Shown in pieces: positions 1 to 11,936 of a stretch of DNA of 64,000 bases. Numbering within the stretch: position 1 is the first letter of the stretch; every line of letters starts with the position of its first letter. The position numbers and the translations under genes are program-made. Source of the stretch: Stratiolaelaps scimitus. Lineage: Eukaryota > Arthropoda > Arachnida > Mesostigmata > Laelapidae. Under the pieces are notes generated by a model, which did not search any database, was not told the origin of the DNA, and saw only the letters and a list, made by a program, of their open reading frames with translations. Where the stretch lies: assembly GCA_019614645.1 (NCBI GenBank), contig JABWDB010000046.1, forward strand, positions 1,750,001-1,814,000, in the 5' to 3' direction.

Positions 1-1247
1 AAATTTGTTCAGGAACGAATTTCGAGAGGAACATACAAGCATTGAACCGAAAAAGGACGCCACATAATTTCGAAAAGTAAAGACGTTCAATAGCGTCCGT
101 CTGTCGAAACGGCAGGAGCATCCACGAGTTCGCCTTTGCCTTCAAGGTCTAGCCTAGTGTTTAGACATACGAACGCATACGGCCTGATTAGGACACCGCG
201 ATGTGACTTGACCGAGGGTTGGAATATGTAATTACAGCTAAGCGTCATTATAGTCTGTACTTGGAACCGAAGTGTTATGCCAATAAATGAACATTTAATG
301 AGTAGTAACACTCACTCTCTCTCTCTCTCTGTCTCGTTCGTCATTATTTTTCTCGACTATCCCGAGCGAATCGTGCTGAAATCCAATCGAAATGATCATG
401 TGTTGAATGCGTAAGGACACTCGAGATCTCTAACAGCTGTTACCGTGGGCCTGTCTGAGGCGGTGTTTTCTCCAGGCCGCGTCGCAATGATTCAATGTAA
501 CATATCTAAGGCTGTCCTATACGGAGTTAAGGCGTCCGATCTTCTACAGTCGAGAATGATTACGGTGGCGTTGAAGATAATGACAATAATTATAATCATC
601 ATAATGTGCGCTAATACGCACTAATAGACGACGAACGGCGACCAACATCGCTAGAAGTCGCTTACTGTAAGGGTTGTTGGGGAAACGCATAATCAAGGCC
701 GACATACGCGCGGCGTTCTCGTTTGAATAGCAATCCCTGTTTATTAGCAATCGTCTCAGCTTGTTACTGGGATTTTGTGATTGGTAGTAGTAAACACACA
801 AACAGATGAGAACAATATAATGTCATGATTCAAGCTAACTCGCAGGTGATAAATGTCGTTCGCACCGGGTTCTTAAGCTGGCTGCACAAGACCGTGGGTT
901 CTAAATATATTTAATTTATTCAGTTAAAGACGTGGCCGACAATTCGTTGGTTCGTATTTTTTTGGAACTGTGTCCACGCGGTGTTTTGCACCTATATCCC
1001 ATTGATCACTGTACAATGTTTTTACCCAATGTGATATTACATATATGATGCTACAACTGATCGATCAAGTGAATGAGCTAGATAATGATCAATATGATCA
1101 TTATATTTACACATCGTGTTCTGGTCCAGTTGCCTACGCACCAACATATGCCCTTGACTAGGTTTGTGCATGAGTGAAGTTGCATATTGCCGTGAATGAA
1201 AATTACCGCGTCCTTCGATTGAGCTGAAGGACTTGCTTGGCCTAGCT
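1..1247. other. Non-coding stretch, no supported gene
   Basis: No recognisable gene. A short CT run lies near 313-331. A minus-strand frame at 87-240 has reasonable codon use and ends in a stop at 87, but its splice context is weak and a plus-strand frame over the same bases looks as good. The rest is mixed-composition DNA with frequent stops on both strands. Confidence 0.5.
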
Positions 1248-1264
1248 AGGATAATTCGCTCAGA

Positions 1265-1324
1265 ATGCAAAAGCAATACCGTGGACGTTGAATGTTCAAG
1301 GCTGAGACTCAGCCTGAAAACATT
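1265..1324 (+). mobile_element. 5'-truncated tRNA-derived SINE tail with target-site duplication
   Basis: Only the last 60 bases of the SINE family also seen near 14.0, 40.3 and 42.3 kb are present: the part running through the ACCGTGGACGTT and GGCTGAGACTCAGCC blocks. The flanks AGGATAATTCGCTCAGA (1248-1264) and AGGATAATAATTCGCTCGGA (1325-1344) are near-identical direct repeats differing by three inserted bases and one substitution. That is expected of a target-site duplication made by LINE-type reverse transcription, followed by drift. The copy carries no promoter boxes and cannot be transcribed by itself. Confidence 0.75.
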
Positions 1325-1344
1325 AGGATAATAATTCGCTCGGA

Positions 1345-4300
1345 ATTATAGCTCTCAGAACAGCTGTGTGAGCTTCCGACGCCGCAGGCCATTTGGGTAT
1401 CAACGCTTCACAAAGATCCGAAGTCTGTTTGCGCACTTCCTCAGCCTCGCCATAAGTGTACCACAACTACCACCAGTGGCTTGATCTCCTCCTAGTCTTC
1501 TCGTTGTTGCTGGCGCTGCTGCTGTTGTAGAAATATATTTGGCATAGAGGTGTGGGCCTTGGGGGTAGGGGCTAGTCGGATATATGAGTATGCATATATA
1601 TATCTCTCTGTGTTGCGGACGATGCGATCTTGATGCAGTGTTCTTGCTCGCAGCTGCGCAAGAGAAGGATCTCCATCTTGTCTTACGCGTGGTAGTCTCC
1701 TGTGAGTCGTAAAAGTGTGCACAACCAACCAACTCAACCCTGGCCGAGTTGAATCGGCGGGGCAAACCCCGTCCCGACAGAACTACCACCACTGTCCCGG
1801 TTCCCGCTGGCTACCATGAGCCATCAGGAAGAGTTGAGTTGGGTTCCCGTCCAGTGCAATCGGGCACCACCCATCAAAGTCGCGTCTCGGAGGAACGAGT
1901 ATTCCTCGTTCGTCCGACACTTTATTGTGTCATGCGCATACGGATGCGTTCGCTGCCGCTCCGAAACCTCAAGCCACTGCCTCTGACCACTTCGTATCGG
2001 GGGAACAAGCAGACACATCTAAAGCAACATCATTGCCCGAGGCTCGCAGGATAAATATCCTATCCCACTCCTCCATCTGACCTGTATCGTCCTATATCCC
2101 TGCAAACGTCTCAGCTGTTATTTGCTATATCGTGCGTACGGTATTGTACATAGCGGGCGTCGCCGACAGCTCCACAGCTGGTCATCAGCAAGGCCCATTC
2201 ATCTGACGAAAGCAATGCTTGCGTATTCGCCCTTCGCGTGGGTGTATGGATGTGTGTGCGTGACTCTGCGCTAGGAGGACAGCGCGAACCCTCGTAGGCA
2301 GAGCGATATCGAGTGAGAGAAAGCGAGGGGAATTTCTAAATTTCTAGGGGAACAACGACAAATGATGGAGGACTCGATGAGGGTCAGGAAAACTGAATAA
2401 TCGCGTACGTAAAAACGAGTGGTTTCCTCGCTGTCGGCCGGCGTCGGCCGTCTGTCTCTCCGTGGATGCGTTGCTGAGTGTTTGGCCACGTATACGTACA
2501 CGTGCTATCGCTGGCTCGGTATAAATCGACGTTGATTCCGACTATTCGTATGACCAGTCGCGACTCCAAGGGGGCAGCTACCTGCGAGAGGCGTGATATA
2601 TGAAGGGAGAGCGTGTAGTACATAGGTAGGGAACTATGTATACATGCTTGTGGCTAGCGACATGAGGGTGGATAAACAGCAGGGGCTGGTTATGCACTTA
2701 GCCGATAAAGGACATGGTGGGAGAGACGTTGCACGGAGATGGAAATGGACCAGGAAAATGGTGGGAGGTTGGACCGCCAGCTGTTGCAACGGGGCAAGAC
2801 TAGACATGGAGCGGTGGGCAGACAATAGCTACCCTGGCTGGTCCTGGGTCCTCCGGACTCCAAACCCCGGAAGCGGCCGAGCCGGCCCCCCCTTCGACCC
2901 GGCACTCTGCGCGTTTTATTCGCGGTGCGCGCATTTGCCTTCAGATGAATCGTACCTTCGGGACGGCTATTGCTCTTGTATCCGGATCAGTTATAGCTGT
3001 AGCGCGGGGTACAACCCACTCGGCTGCTCACGCTGATATCCCTCCAGAGCTACAGATCACGTTCTATCCCCATCCGACGTCACCCCTTGAACGAAGACCG
3101 AGGTAACGGCCCGCCTGTATTTTATCCTGATACCCGGTGTCTTGCTTCTCAGAGAAAGGAGAAGAGAGAGAGAGAGGCCAAATGGACGAACCGAACCCCA
3201 GGATCTCAGTTTGGGTATGAGAATTCGGGGATGATATGGGGCTGTGCTGTTTTTCGAATTTCTCTGCCGCCCACGGGTGTTACATTGTAAATCCATCACT
3301 TAACATTGTGAAACTTACTGTTATTCGCGATAGACAAGAGAAACGACAACGGCACCAACAGCAACATCGGCAATAGTACAACCGGATGCTTGTGGGGCTT
3401 GCTTACAGGGTGCTGAGAAAGCAGATCGACTACGAGAGCGTTTGACCGCATATTGCAACCTGACATAGTGAATAATTCAGGAGGAATAACCGATTTGTGG
3501 AATTATGGCAATTATCTACGAATATTTTTGCTGTTTCCGAGATCTAGAGTAACGATCTTCGTTTGAAACCGAAAATTGTTTAACAAAAAATATCTGGCTT
3601 GCCTAACTATGATGGTACAGTGTGAATAATCGTGTAAACAAAACAACTATTAATGTGTAGTGGTATATAATGGCGGCTGTAAATTCTCTTGTACACTGCT
3701 CGTATATTTATTTATCAATATTCTTTTTACGAGAACATAAGTGAGAACTTAAGTAAGTTCTGTTAACAGGCCAAACTACGAATTGTATATTTACGTCGGG
3801 CGGCGCGATATTTTCCAATACACTGTAATATCCAAAAGCACTTAACGATAACGGACAACCCCCTTAAAATGTTAAATTTCCTGGACTGGGTTGTAACTGT
3901 GTCTAAAGACTGGGTTGTCTTTCTAAAAAGATACAACTTTAAAACTTTTTCAAGTTTATTTGTGACCTAACTTGCCTCAAAATCTAACCTGTATCTCAAT
4001 GCGAACGGTCGTAACAGTGAAGCGTTGACAGAGGCGTAATGCTCAGAATTCTCTACGTAAACTATAATTTACAGAGAAATTCCCACAAATTGATAATACA
4101 TTAAGAACCATCTCTCCGGCAATGTGCCATGCAAGACATTCATCTTAAATGCAACCCTTCGGGAGAAGGGATTATCGCCCACATCGTGTTCAAAAGGACG
4201 CCGGTTAGAAGGCCCGTCGAATTTGATTGATACAAACGATTTAAGCTAGTTATTATTATTATTATTATTATATAATTAGCAATGCAGTGATGTGAACATC

Positions 4301-4558
4301 ATTAGTAAAGACACACCCACATAATGCGTGTCAAAATATACGTGCAATGTGTTTTGCTCTTCGGTCTCACTGTGTAATCTGCGTAGGGGGAGTCCATTGG
4401 CAGGAATGACCCCGTTATCCCTGTTGTCACCCTCCTTTACCGCAAACGAATCATGATCTGGCGATGTAATATGTACATACAAAAAGGACCGTTCTTTTAA
4501 CTACGTTCATATAAGACAATAGAAACCTCATTACATTTTAAATGTAAACTCTCGTATA

Positions 4559-4560
<2 letters not shown>
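1345..4560. other. Non-coding stretch, no supported gene
   Basis: Open frames at 1400-2054, 2271-2825 and 2644-3036 overlap each other on both strands without a consistent signal. From about 3300 to 4560 the DNA is AT-rich and full of stops, with an ATT run at 4252-4271. I see no gene, RNA or mobile element. Confidence 0.5.
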
Positions 4561-4598
<38 letters not shown>

Positions 4599-4605
4599 CA
4601 AAATC

Positions 4606-4636
<31 letters not shown>

Positions 4637-4715
4637 CGTACATGCATACACACATGATACGAGCATACGGGTAAGTTGGCGGTCGTTGTCACATAACGCT
4701 GTAAACAGAATAAAG

Positions 4716-4771
<56 letters not shown>
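4561..4771. repeat. Microsatellite cluster: (AT)n, (TA)n, (GA)n
   Basis: Pure AT repeats occupy 4561-4590 and 4611-4636, followed by a pure GA tract at 4719-4771. Such tracts are polymerase-slippage products and are frequent throughout the window. The short frames reading Ile-Tyr or Ser-Leu repeats across them are artefacts. Confidence 0.95.
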
Positions 4772-4772
<1 letters not shown>

Positions 4773-4835
4773 CAGCGTGTTAGAGCGAACACCCACGCGC
4801 GCGCCCACCAGAGGACAGAGTGAGATGAGAATTCC

Positions 4836-5388
4836 TCAGGAATTCTTATTCTTCTTTCCTAGACACCCCTTCGCCGCCGCCGCCGCCGCCACGTCTGTGT
4901 AGTTTGCCTCAACCCCTCGAACATCCAGCGTCGTTGTTCCGCGACCCGTTTCTATTCCTAGAAGGAGGAATGATCGGAGGAAAGGCGTTGGAAGGCGAAG
5001 TAGTAGCGGCAGGAGCAGGAGGAGGCTCTTCAGCGGCCATACGACTTCTTCAGTTGAGCTGCGCGTCACACGGTCCGCGAACGTCACCCGTTCGGCGGCG
5101 GCGGCGGCGGCGTTCGTAAATAGTCCTGTAGTCCGTAGAGCGGCCGTACGTGAGGACGTTGTTGAAGTTGAACGCAGCTCGTGGCCATGCCTCTCGGCCA
5201 GTGTACTACCACCGACCGCGTTCGTTGCATCGGCCACCATTTCGTTGGCGCAAACGGTAGCGCCATCGACAGCGGCTCGTTTATAGGTGAACGAGACGAG
5301 GAAGGCGATGGCGGTTCTTGTGCTGCCCCTTCCCTCGCTATTACAACCCGCCCTGGGTCGCGCTGGGCCGGATCGAGCCGGGCCGGGT
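4836..5388 (-). CDS. Long open frame in a GC-rich island, coding status uncertain
   Basis: The minus strand is open without a stop from about 5388 to the TGA at 4836, roughly 184 codons, with an internal ATG at 5240 giving 134 residues. The frame prefers G or C at third positions, and contains two alanine runs from GCC repeats and one leucine-rich hydrophobic stretch (about residues 68-92 of the 134). Two other minus-strand frames overlap it (5084-5527 and 5341-5685, the second also ATG-initiated). At most one of them can be a gene, and high GC alone can keep frames open. The island could equally be the 5' untranslated part of a gene. I recognise no domain. Confidence 0.2.
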
Positions 5389-5884
5389 TAGCCCGATAAC
5401 GTCGTCTAAGACGACGGCGTCGTTCGAGCTCCGACTCGTGTCGTTGTGCGCGCCGTGTTGGGTCGCAGCCCAACCGCCGTGTGACCGACTTGAGATGACT
5501 TGAGAACAATCCGGCAGCGAAGAACAAAACGAACGCAGCGGGTCGCGGTGGCGGTTGATGAGGCAGCCAGCAGCCTTAAGCTGCGGTGATGCTTTGGCCC
5601 AAAGGGAGGAACGGGAACTCGAGCGCCGAGGTGTAGCCGTTGTTCGAGGGCGCGACAACGAACATGCACGCAGCGAGTACTCCATGCCAGTGGAGTCTCA
5701 AAATGAGAAAGTTTACCTCCACAATGACGTTTGCTGGCAACTGACTGGCTGCCTGGTTTATTTGCTATCCGCAGATGCTGCGGTTGTTGCCTTTGTTGTG
5801 AAGGCAATTTCTGTGAAACAGCTAACATAGTGTGTTTGCGACGAGGTGACACGACAACGAGTTGTTGTTGTTGTTGTTGTTGAT
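5389..5884. other. GC-rich island, distal part
   Basis: This is the continuation of the CpG-rich block, ending in a (GTT)n run at about 5860-5882. Overlapping minus-strand frames (5341-5685, 5406-5852) are open here. The base composition contrasts sharply with the AT-rich DNA on both sides, which fits a promoter-proximal region or first exon, but I see no definite start or splice site. Confidence 0.35.
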
Positions 5885-6243
5885 GAAGCTATCAAGTGAA
5901 GAACGTTTGAATTTCAGAGTTTGTTGATTTGTTTTAGACTTTTAGATATGGTCCGTTGGTGAGATATATGCTAACAGAAAAATGTGTAGCTAAAATAAAA
6001 CAATTTCGCTGGCGGTAACTGATAAGCGTCGACTTCGTTAAAGATGATTAAAATGTATTTAATAAAAAAATAATAATAATAATAATTATTATTATTATAT
6101 TTGTTATGCTGAGTTGATTTGTCCTATTACTGAGATCCTGTGTGATGCGGCCACGTCTATTTTGTACCTAATGCTTCGAAAGAAGTTAACACAAACAATA
6201 AACCTGCCTTCAACGTAAACCGTCGATACATATTATATGTATA

Positions 6244-7800
6244 CAGTGGTGTGCATAAACTTAACGCACCCCTATATTTCAACAAATCGATACAAGGAAT
6301 ACGCATTTGAGGCATTTATTCTGTATCAGATAATGTACGTGTCAAATAACATCCACACCACAAAGAACAGAGCATATGACGTCGCATGCAGCCTGCTACA
6401 ATAAAATGTGTCATATTTCGGTTGTGCAAAATGATAATGCACCTTCAGTTATCGAGTGTTTTCGCTCAATTAATTTCCGTTTTTTTGTGCTAATCAGTAC
6501 CGTGTGGCCCAGAACTTGCTAATTATAACGTCAAAGACTCGGTTTGGCATACTATCAACGAGATTTGGCAGGATCCGGTGGTTGACACCTCCGCAGGCCT
6601 CCAACAACGCCTCTCATAGTGCTTCCACGGATGTATACTATCGATTCGACGCATATACTCGTCGGACAAGAATGCCCCAGAGGTTCTCCATCGGGTTGAG
6701 ATCAGAAGAACATGCTGCCTACTCTAGGATTTCAATGTCATGCTGTCCTAACGACACACGCTAACGTGAATTAAAGCGTTATCTTGTTTGAAAAAAATTG
6801 GCAGTCGGTGAAACCGGCTTCTAAATGGTAGTAGGTTGTTGGTCGACATCTGCTGGTAGTCCTCGTTATTCATTCGAGATGAGATGAAAGCGAATGCAAG
6901 TTTGCCAAGCTCCCCGAACCATAAAGCACGCTCCACCGAACATGGGCTTCGAGAAGTACCGCTCTTTACCACTCTTTACGTACATCATGCTTATAACCGT
7001 TAAATCCATCTACCCCATCCAAATTTAACTTCTTCTCGTCATTGAAGACGATCTGAAACAACATAGTACCTTTTAGATAGATGTGCAGCGTCAGGGTACT
7101 ATTTAAAAAACCTTGCCCCAATATTCACCAATGTCCATATTGTTGCGGGCTAAGTTTAGTTGGAGAGTCACGTGGCGTTGTTGAAGACGAGGTCTTGTTT
7201 TCCCTTGTGTCCGTATGATGTGCGGATAACGCTTAATTGTGCTAAAAACTATTGATGTATGAACCTCAAGGTTTAACTCTTGCCTGATTGCCTCACAACT
7301 TATGGTCGAATTCGAGGCCAATCGACAGATGTGCATGGCAGTTCACTGGCTGATCTTTCGTGGACGTCCTTTAGACTTATTAGTACCATAAGTCGACGGA
7401 CTGCGTAAATAATTCTGCACTACGCGACGACTTCTGCCAATTTCTCTGGCAGCTGCAGCCTTGGTCCTTCCTGCTCGGTGTAAAGCGGTAATATCTGCTT
7501 TCTCTGCCTCACTAAGGCTCGAAGCGTGTCCCGTGACTGCAGTACAGAATGAATGCTCAACACAAACAGGATTAATTCAGAGAGAACACTCGATAACTGA
7601 GGGTGCGTTATCATTTTGCACAACCGAAATATGACACATTTTATTGTAGCAGGTTGCACGCGACGTCATATGCACTGTTCTTTGTGGTGCGCATAGTTAT
7701 TTGACACGTACATTAATCTGACACAGAATAAATGCCTCAAATGTGTATTATTTGTGTCGATTTGTTCAATATAGGGGTGCGTCGAGTTTATGCACACCAT
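6244..7800 (-). mobile_element. Tc1-type DNA transposon, decayed, with ~216-bp inverted repeats
   Basis: The element starts after a TA dinucleotide with CAGTGGTGTGCATAAAC, and its right end carries the inverted counterpart, GTTTATGCACACCA. The inverted repeats run at 6244-6460 and 7585-7800, about 216 bases each, and are still clearly alignable. Between them lies a minus-strand transposase relic. A total length near 1.55 kb and TA insertion fit the Tc1 group. The element is related to the copy near 46.5-47.9 kb. The right terminus lacks an intact CACTG-TA end and merges directly into the mariner next door. Confidence 0.9.
6570..7560 (-). pseudogene. Tc1 transposase relic
   Basis: The relic is read right to left in several broken frames. 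The hinge motif GRPRKISQ lies near 7345-7370, followed by the second helix-turn-helix part, HICRLASNSTI. A catalytic-domain piece holds QDNALIH (second acidic residue of the DDE triad) near 6760-6800. A piece with DLNPMENLWGIL (third acidic residue) lies near 6670-6710. Stops interrupt the hinge and the segment after the last motif, and frames change between blocks, so no active enzyme can be made. In life this enzyme cuts and pastes the element at TA sites. Confidence 0.85.
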
Positions 7801-7805
7801 CCAAA

Positions 7806-9021
7806 AAATTGACCCAAAAAATCACATTCCTATCGTCTTGCGCCGTATTCTTATTTTTTGCCGGTTTGAACTCAAACTTGGCGGGTAGTGAGACACAACA
7901 ATTAGTAAGCAGGCGGCGCGAAAGCCGCTAGCATTCGGCTTTGGGCGTTCGACAACCGGCGGACCTGATCTCTCAGACTTGCATTTTCAGAGGAAAAGTG
8001 TCAAGTTTATGTTTCAAGAGAAGAAATGACCAGCTGAAGGTGTATGTCCAGGTGAATGTCCAGGTGTGCCGTTGGTGTGCGCAGTCTAGGCAAGGTGACT
8101 GGGGCATTATGAGCATTGAGGGCGCCCACCCCTTCCCGAATCTCGATTCGACGAACGGATCGAGATAATCGAAAAAGCTTTTGAGCAAACTAAGCCTTGG
8201 TCATTGGCGACTTTGTCGGCTGCAATTGGCGTGCCTAGTGAAACATGTCGTCGAATTATTAAAAATAATCTGAGGAAGCAGAAAAAAGTGCAACATGGGT
8301 CCCCCATTAACTCGGTCCTGACCAACTGAAAATGCGTGAGGAGTGTTCGTGAGACAATTTGAAGATATACAGACAGCAAGAGAGGCGTCTAGAGCACACC
8401 GTTGCAGTGGACGACACATGGGCCAGCCTGTATAGGGGACCGGAGAAAGATCAAGTGAAACAGAAATAATTCCTAACTACTGTATGTTTAAATAAATCTT
8501 GTTTATCGATTCAGTGAAACAGTGGCTACGACCAGGTGAACAGGCAATGGCGGTAGCAGTACCAAATAGATTCGAGCCTAACGTAATGGTAGCACTTAAG
8601 ATGGATTTTAACGGAATTTGCTAGTACGAGATTTTAGGCCCAAAAGAAAAAATGGACTCGGTCCGATATCTCGAGTTCTTGAAGGGACTCATGAATAATT
8701 GGCATGACAATAGGAAGCACCGAGTGTGGCTGCTCGATGACAATGTTAGGGCACGTAGTAGAGATGAAATTACGTCCTGTCTTAAGGTCAACAAGATTGA
8801 GCGGTGGCGACACCCCTATTCTTCCTATTTAAGCCCGTGTAACTAAGGTTGCTTCCATCAATTAAAGTCAGAAAGCCGTCAGAAGGCTACCCAGAACTCT
8901 GGGACCAGAGTATAAATAAAGGAAGTGCATCCCTCTAACTCATACTAAAAAGACCTTGTTTTAACTCACTTAGTTTAGCCTATATCGAAATGTATATGTG
9001 CGTCATTTTTTGGGTCAGTCT
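7806..9021 (+). mobile_element. mariner-type DNA transposon, decayed
   Basis: Imperfect inverted repeats sharing TGACCCAAAAAAT mark the ends: left near 7809-7832, right near 8990-9020 reading inward as CTGACCCAAAAAATGACGC. The 1.2-kb length and the transposase relic inside fit a mariner. It starts only a few bases after the end of the Tc1 element, so one probably inserted at or near the edge of the other, or sequence between them was lost. Confidence 0.8.
8166..8890 (+). pseudogene. mariner transposase relic
   Basis: An N-terminal helix-turn-helix piece reads EKAFEQTKPWSLATLSAAIG then VPSETCRRIIKNNL, at about 8170-8300; a tryptophan-serine-leucine helix and a GVPSxT turn are typical of this group. 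A C-terminal catalytic piece at 8652-8846 holds LLDDN (acidic residue of the triad) and the HPYSSYLSPCN block, equivalent to the HPPYSPDLSPCD signature, where the final Asp is now Asn. Stops and frame changes separate the pieces, and the middle of the protein cannot be followed. The gene is inactive. Confidence 0.8.
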
Positions 9022-10834
9022 AATATATAGCAAATGCTGCGTACGAAAGATGATCATTAGTATCATATTCTAATGAATACGATATATTATCTACTTGTTG
9101 TTGGCATAAAGACCTAAACATAGGCGAGACGTCGAAGCGGACAGTCAGCAGAGAGGATAGCGAACTTTTTCACCATAGAGAAAGCGCTAAATAGGGCCAT
9201 TCTTGTAGGCCCCACTCTCTCTCTCTCTGCCCCGCCACATCATCATATATTAGGTTCCACTCTGCATGATCACCACTTTTTCGCTTTTCGAGTCATCGAG
9301 AACGGGAGCTCTCCAAGGGTTGTTTTTTTTCACAATGCCACTCGTTTCGTATTGCCTGGGGCGCCTAAGTGGTAAGTAATATCCAACGGCCGTACTTATC
9401 TGATCACCAATTGTCTCAGACTGCATAAGGAGGCTTGGAGGATATACACATATATATATATATACTCGGTAATTCTAAAAGTGATGCCACAAAGCGAACA
9501 ATACTGAGCAACTATATTCTCGCGAAATATATAGGTATTACATGTACTTTGCCCCGTAGATGTTTACGGCACAACTGTCGACAATTACTGGACGTATATA
9601 TTTTAGTACTTTATAAGTTAAAAAACAAATGGGTAGATATATATATATATATATAATGAAATCAAAAGATGCAAAAACGTCGAGGAAGTCTACGTAAGAG
9701 CGTGTTTCCGTCGCCCCGATCAATAGAGTACGATATTTCGGCTTGAAATGCTACGTTCTGCTCCTGCACTTACAATGGATGTACTTCCCGAGATAAGCGC
9801 CGAGAACGCTACCGAAACGTTGCCTCATTTTTCATCCATCAAAACAGAATGGACAATTTCCAAAATTCCGTACTTTTAACAAAATAACACGTTCATGACT
9901 GAGAAGCAATATGCCAAAGAAAAGTGTCTCCGGGGTTCTTGTTTGTGTTCATGAATCCACAGCAGATCTGCTATATTGGATTATTCTCGCTAGGTTTACT
10001 ATTGAATTGAACACATACTCTCTGACTATCTCTCGCTCTGTTCTTGAGGCGATGCATCCATGCAAAAGCGTTCCTGGGGGGTCAATAGAGGCCATCTCTT
10101 AATGAGAACAGCCTTTTTCGAGAGGACTTGACAATCAATACCGGCCAATATCGTGCGTTTCCATGAGTTCTCTCAATGCCGTTTGCACTGAGCTGAGGGC
10201 GTCGGCCGGGTCAAGCTGTCATAGATAGGAGAATAGGTGGAAGAGAATATTGAATATTTGAACTATTCCATAATCGAATTCAATACTGAGCATCGGCGTT
10301 GTATGCGAGTAGCACATCGCCCAGTTGAGTTGGCGCTCAATGATTCCTTTTGATAGAAGCTGCTGGAGGAGCTGACCCAAACAATGCTATTATATATTGC
10401 CACCAAAAAGCACTGGAAGTGATTCCGAGAGTCCGGAGTTGGCATAAAAAAAAATTAATTAATAAAAGAAAAGCAGGCCGCATAAGTGCACTCCCAACGA
10501 TTTATATATATATATATATAGCGGAGAAGACACGAGTTGTCTCATATATAAAGATATATATATATGCATAGAGAGAGAGAGAGAGAGAGACCGGACACGT
10601 CCATAAGGGTATCTGGAGGGAAAGCTCAAAAGTAACGGAGGAACATTTGCCTGAAAACTCATTGCTGTTGTCATTATCCTAAGACTATCCCTGAAGCTTG
10701 ATAGAGTCGAAATGGTAGACACACTTTTCCCATTAACAAAACAGCACCGAGATACAGTTCGAAACATCTTTTAGGCGAACATCTCTGTTGGTTGATCATG
10801 AAGATGCAATACTTTTCAAAAATCACTATCCTTC
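9022..10834. other. Non-coding stretch with TA and GA microsatellites
   Basis: Short TA tracts lie at about 9451-9464, 9637-9655 and 10501-10520, and a GA tract at about 10570-10590. Frames such as 9911-10102 and 10350-10445 are short and lack support. No gene seen. Confidence 0.5.
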
Positions 10835-10840
10835 TTTATT
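10835..10840 (-). terminator. Possible polyadenylation signal for the 11.3-11.9 kb gene
   Basis: The minus strand reads AATAAA here, about 480 bases after the stop codon of the candidate gene ending at 11320. The hexamer is common by chance in AT-rich DNA, so this is only consistent with a 3' end. Confidence 0.25.
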
Positions 10841-11319
10841 TTCTATAACAGTAGGGAGAATGAAGTGGAGACACCGACCACTATCCTAGCGATCAAAAGT
10901 AAGTAAGCAACAAAGTTCATTAAGAGACCCACAAGTACAAACTATGACTGCGTCGGTTCATAGATGTGTAGTCTAGCTTACCTAAACGAGGAGGCCTATA
11001 GATCTAAGGCACTCCATCAGACTGATACTAAACAGAGAGATAATCATCACAAATTAGACGCACATTTGAACATACAAGGCTGTAAAATTATGACCATCGG
11101 GGTGGATATCCACGAAGGAGGAATTGTGTCACCCTCGTCTTCGTTCCGTGGATCTCCCTGTGAATGCGTCCGCACTTTTCAAAGGCATCTACGAAATCTC
11201 ATCGCCGGCCGCCTTATATCTGATCTGCTCGGGCGAACGTCCCAACGGGTGTGACGGCTCCGAGAGGACCCAGCTTCTATGGGTGAGTTTCAGGCACGAT
11301 CCTGCTAGCGGATGATGGT

Positions 11320-11936
11320 TTATCTCCTCGTGGCGCAGCATTGAGTCAGGGTCTGATCGAGGTCCGTTTCCGAGTCCTTTATAGGCGCAAAACCTGCTGC
11401 CGTGTGCGCCCTAGAACACGAGAGATCCCGAGAGAAAAGCATGAGGTGACATAACAACAGCGGTTAGTTGATTCTCACATAGTTCGAATGCGCACTCGAT
11501 TTACACTCGATTCGCTTGTTCGAAAACCGCCATCAAGGTTCAACTAACCGATTGAGGAGTGTTCGGAGCTGCGTTGCACAGGACCTCCCCACCGAATTCT
11601 TGATCAGGCCAAGGAAAACTGAAAACAGGCAAGAAATCATCGCGTAGAAGCGATCATGACATACTCTCTCAGCTTGCTCCCTACTGAATCCCACTCGCTG
11701 GTCAAGTAATCATCGCCTTTCGGAATGACCAGCCTCACGGTGCGATGTTCAACGATGAAAATGTGATAGCCGCAATCAGAGAAAATATTTGGAAAAAAAA
11801 TTAAATCATACCGTGAATTTGTTCGAGCGGGTTGCAGTGGACAGCCGCAAGAAGGTTCCCGTCAGGGACGACGCTAACAAAGCGAGCTTCGTCACCAGGT
11901 ATCGGCCGATCCTCGGGATATAGAGTGACATTGATG
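11320..11936 (-). CDS. Candidate gene, last three exons (unrecognised protein)
   Basis: Three minus-strand exons join in a single frame: 11936-11812 (125 bases), 11618-11549 (70 bases), 11410-11320 (91 bases, ending in TAA). The introns are GT-AG: 11811-11619 (193 bases) and 11548-11411 (138 bases). Acceptors are good (TTTTCAG, GTTCTAG) and donors read CACG|GTATGA and AATCG|GTTAGT. All phases match without adjustment. The joined C-terminal part has about 94 residues. It includes EARFVSVVPDGN, LAAVHCNPLEQIH across the first junction side, a KNSVGRSCATQLRTLLN helix and an acidic segment DSETDLDQTLTQCC before the end. PDGNLLA resembles beta-propeller strands, but I do not recognise the family. 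Upstream exons should lie at higher coordinates and were not found. Open frames also occur by chance in this block, including inside the first intron, so confidence is moderate. Confidence 0.42.

Noticed and set aside
6504..7931. Plus-strand open frames across the Tc1 element
   Set aside because: They are reverse-strand shadows of the transposase relic or lie in the inverted repeats.
11645..11775. Protein-like frames on both strands between two exons of the 11.3-11.9 kb candidate
   Set aside because: They fall inside the first intron of the phase-consistent model and have no splice sites of their own. They show how easily short chance frames look real here.
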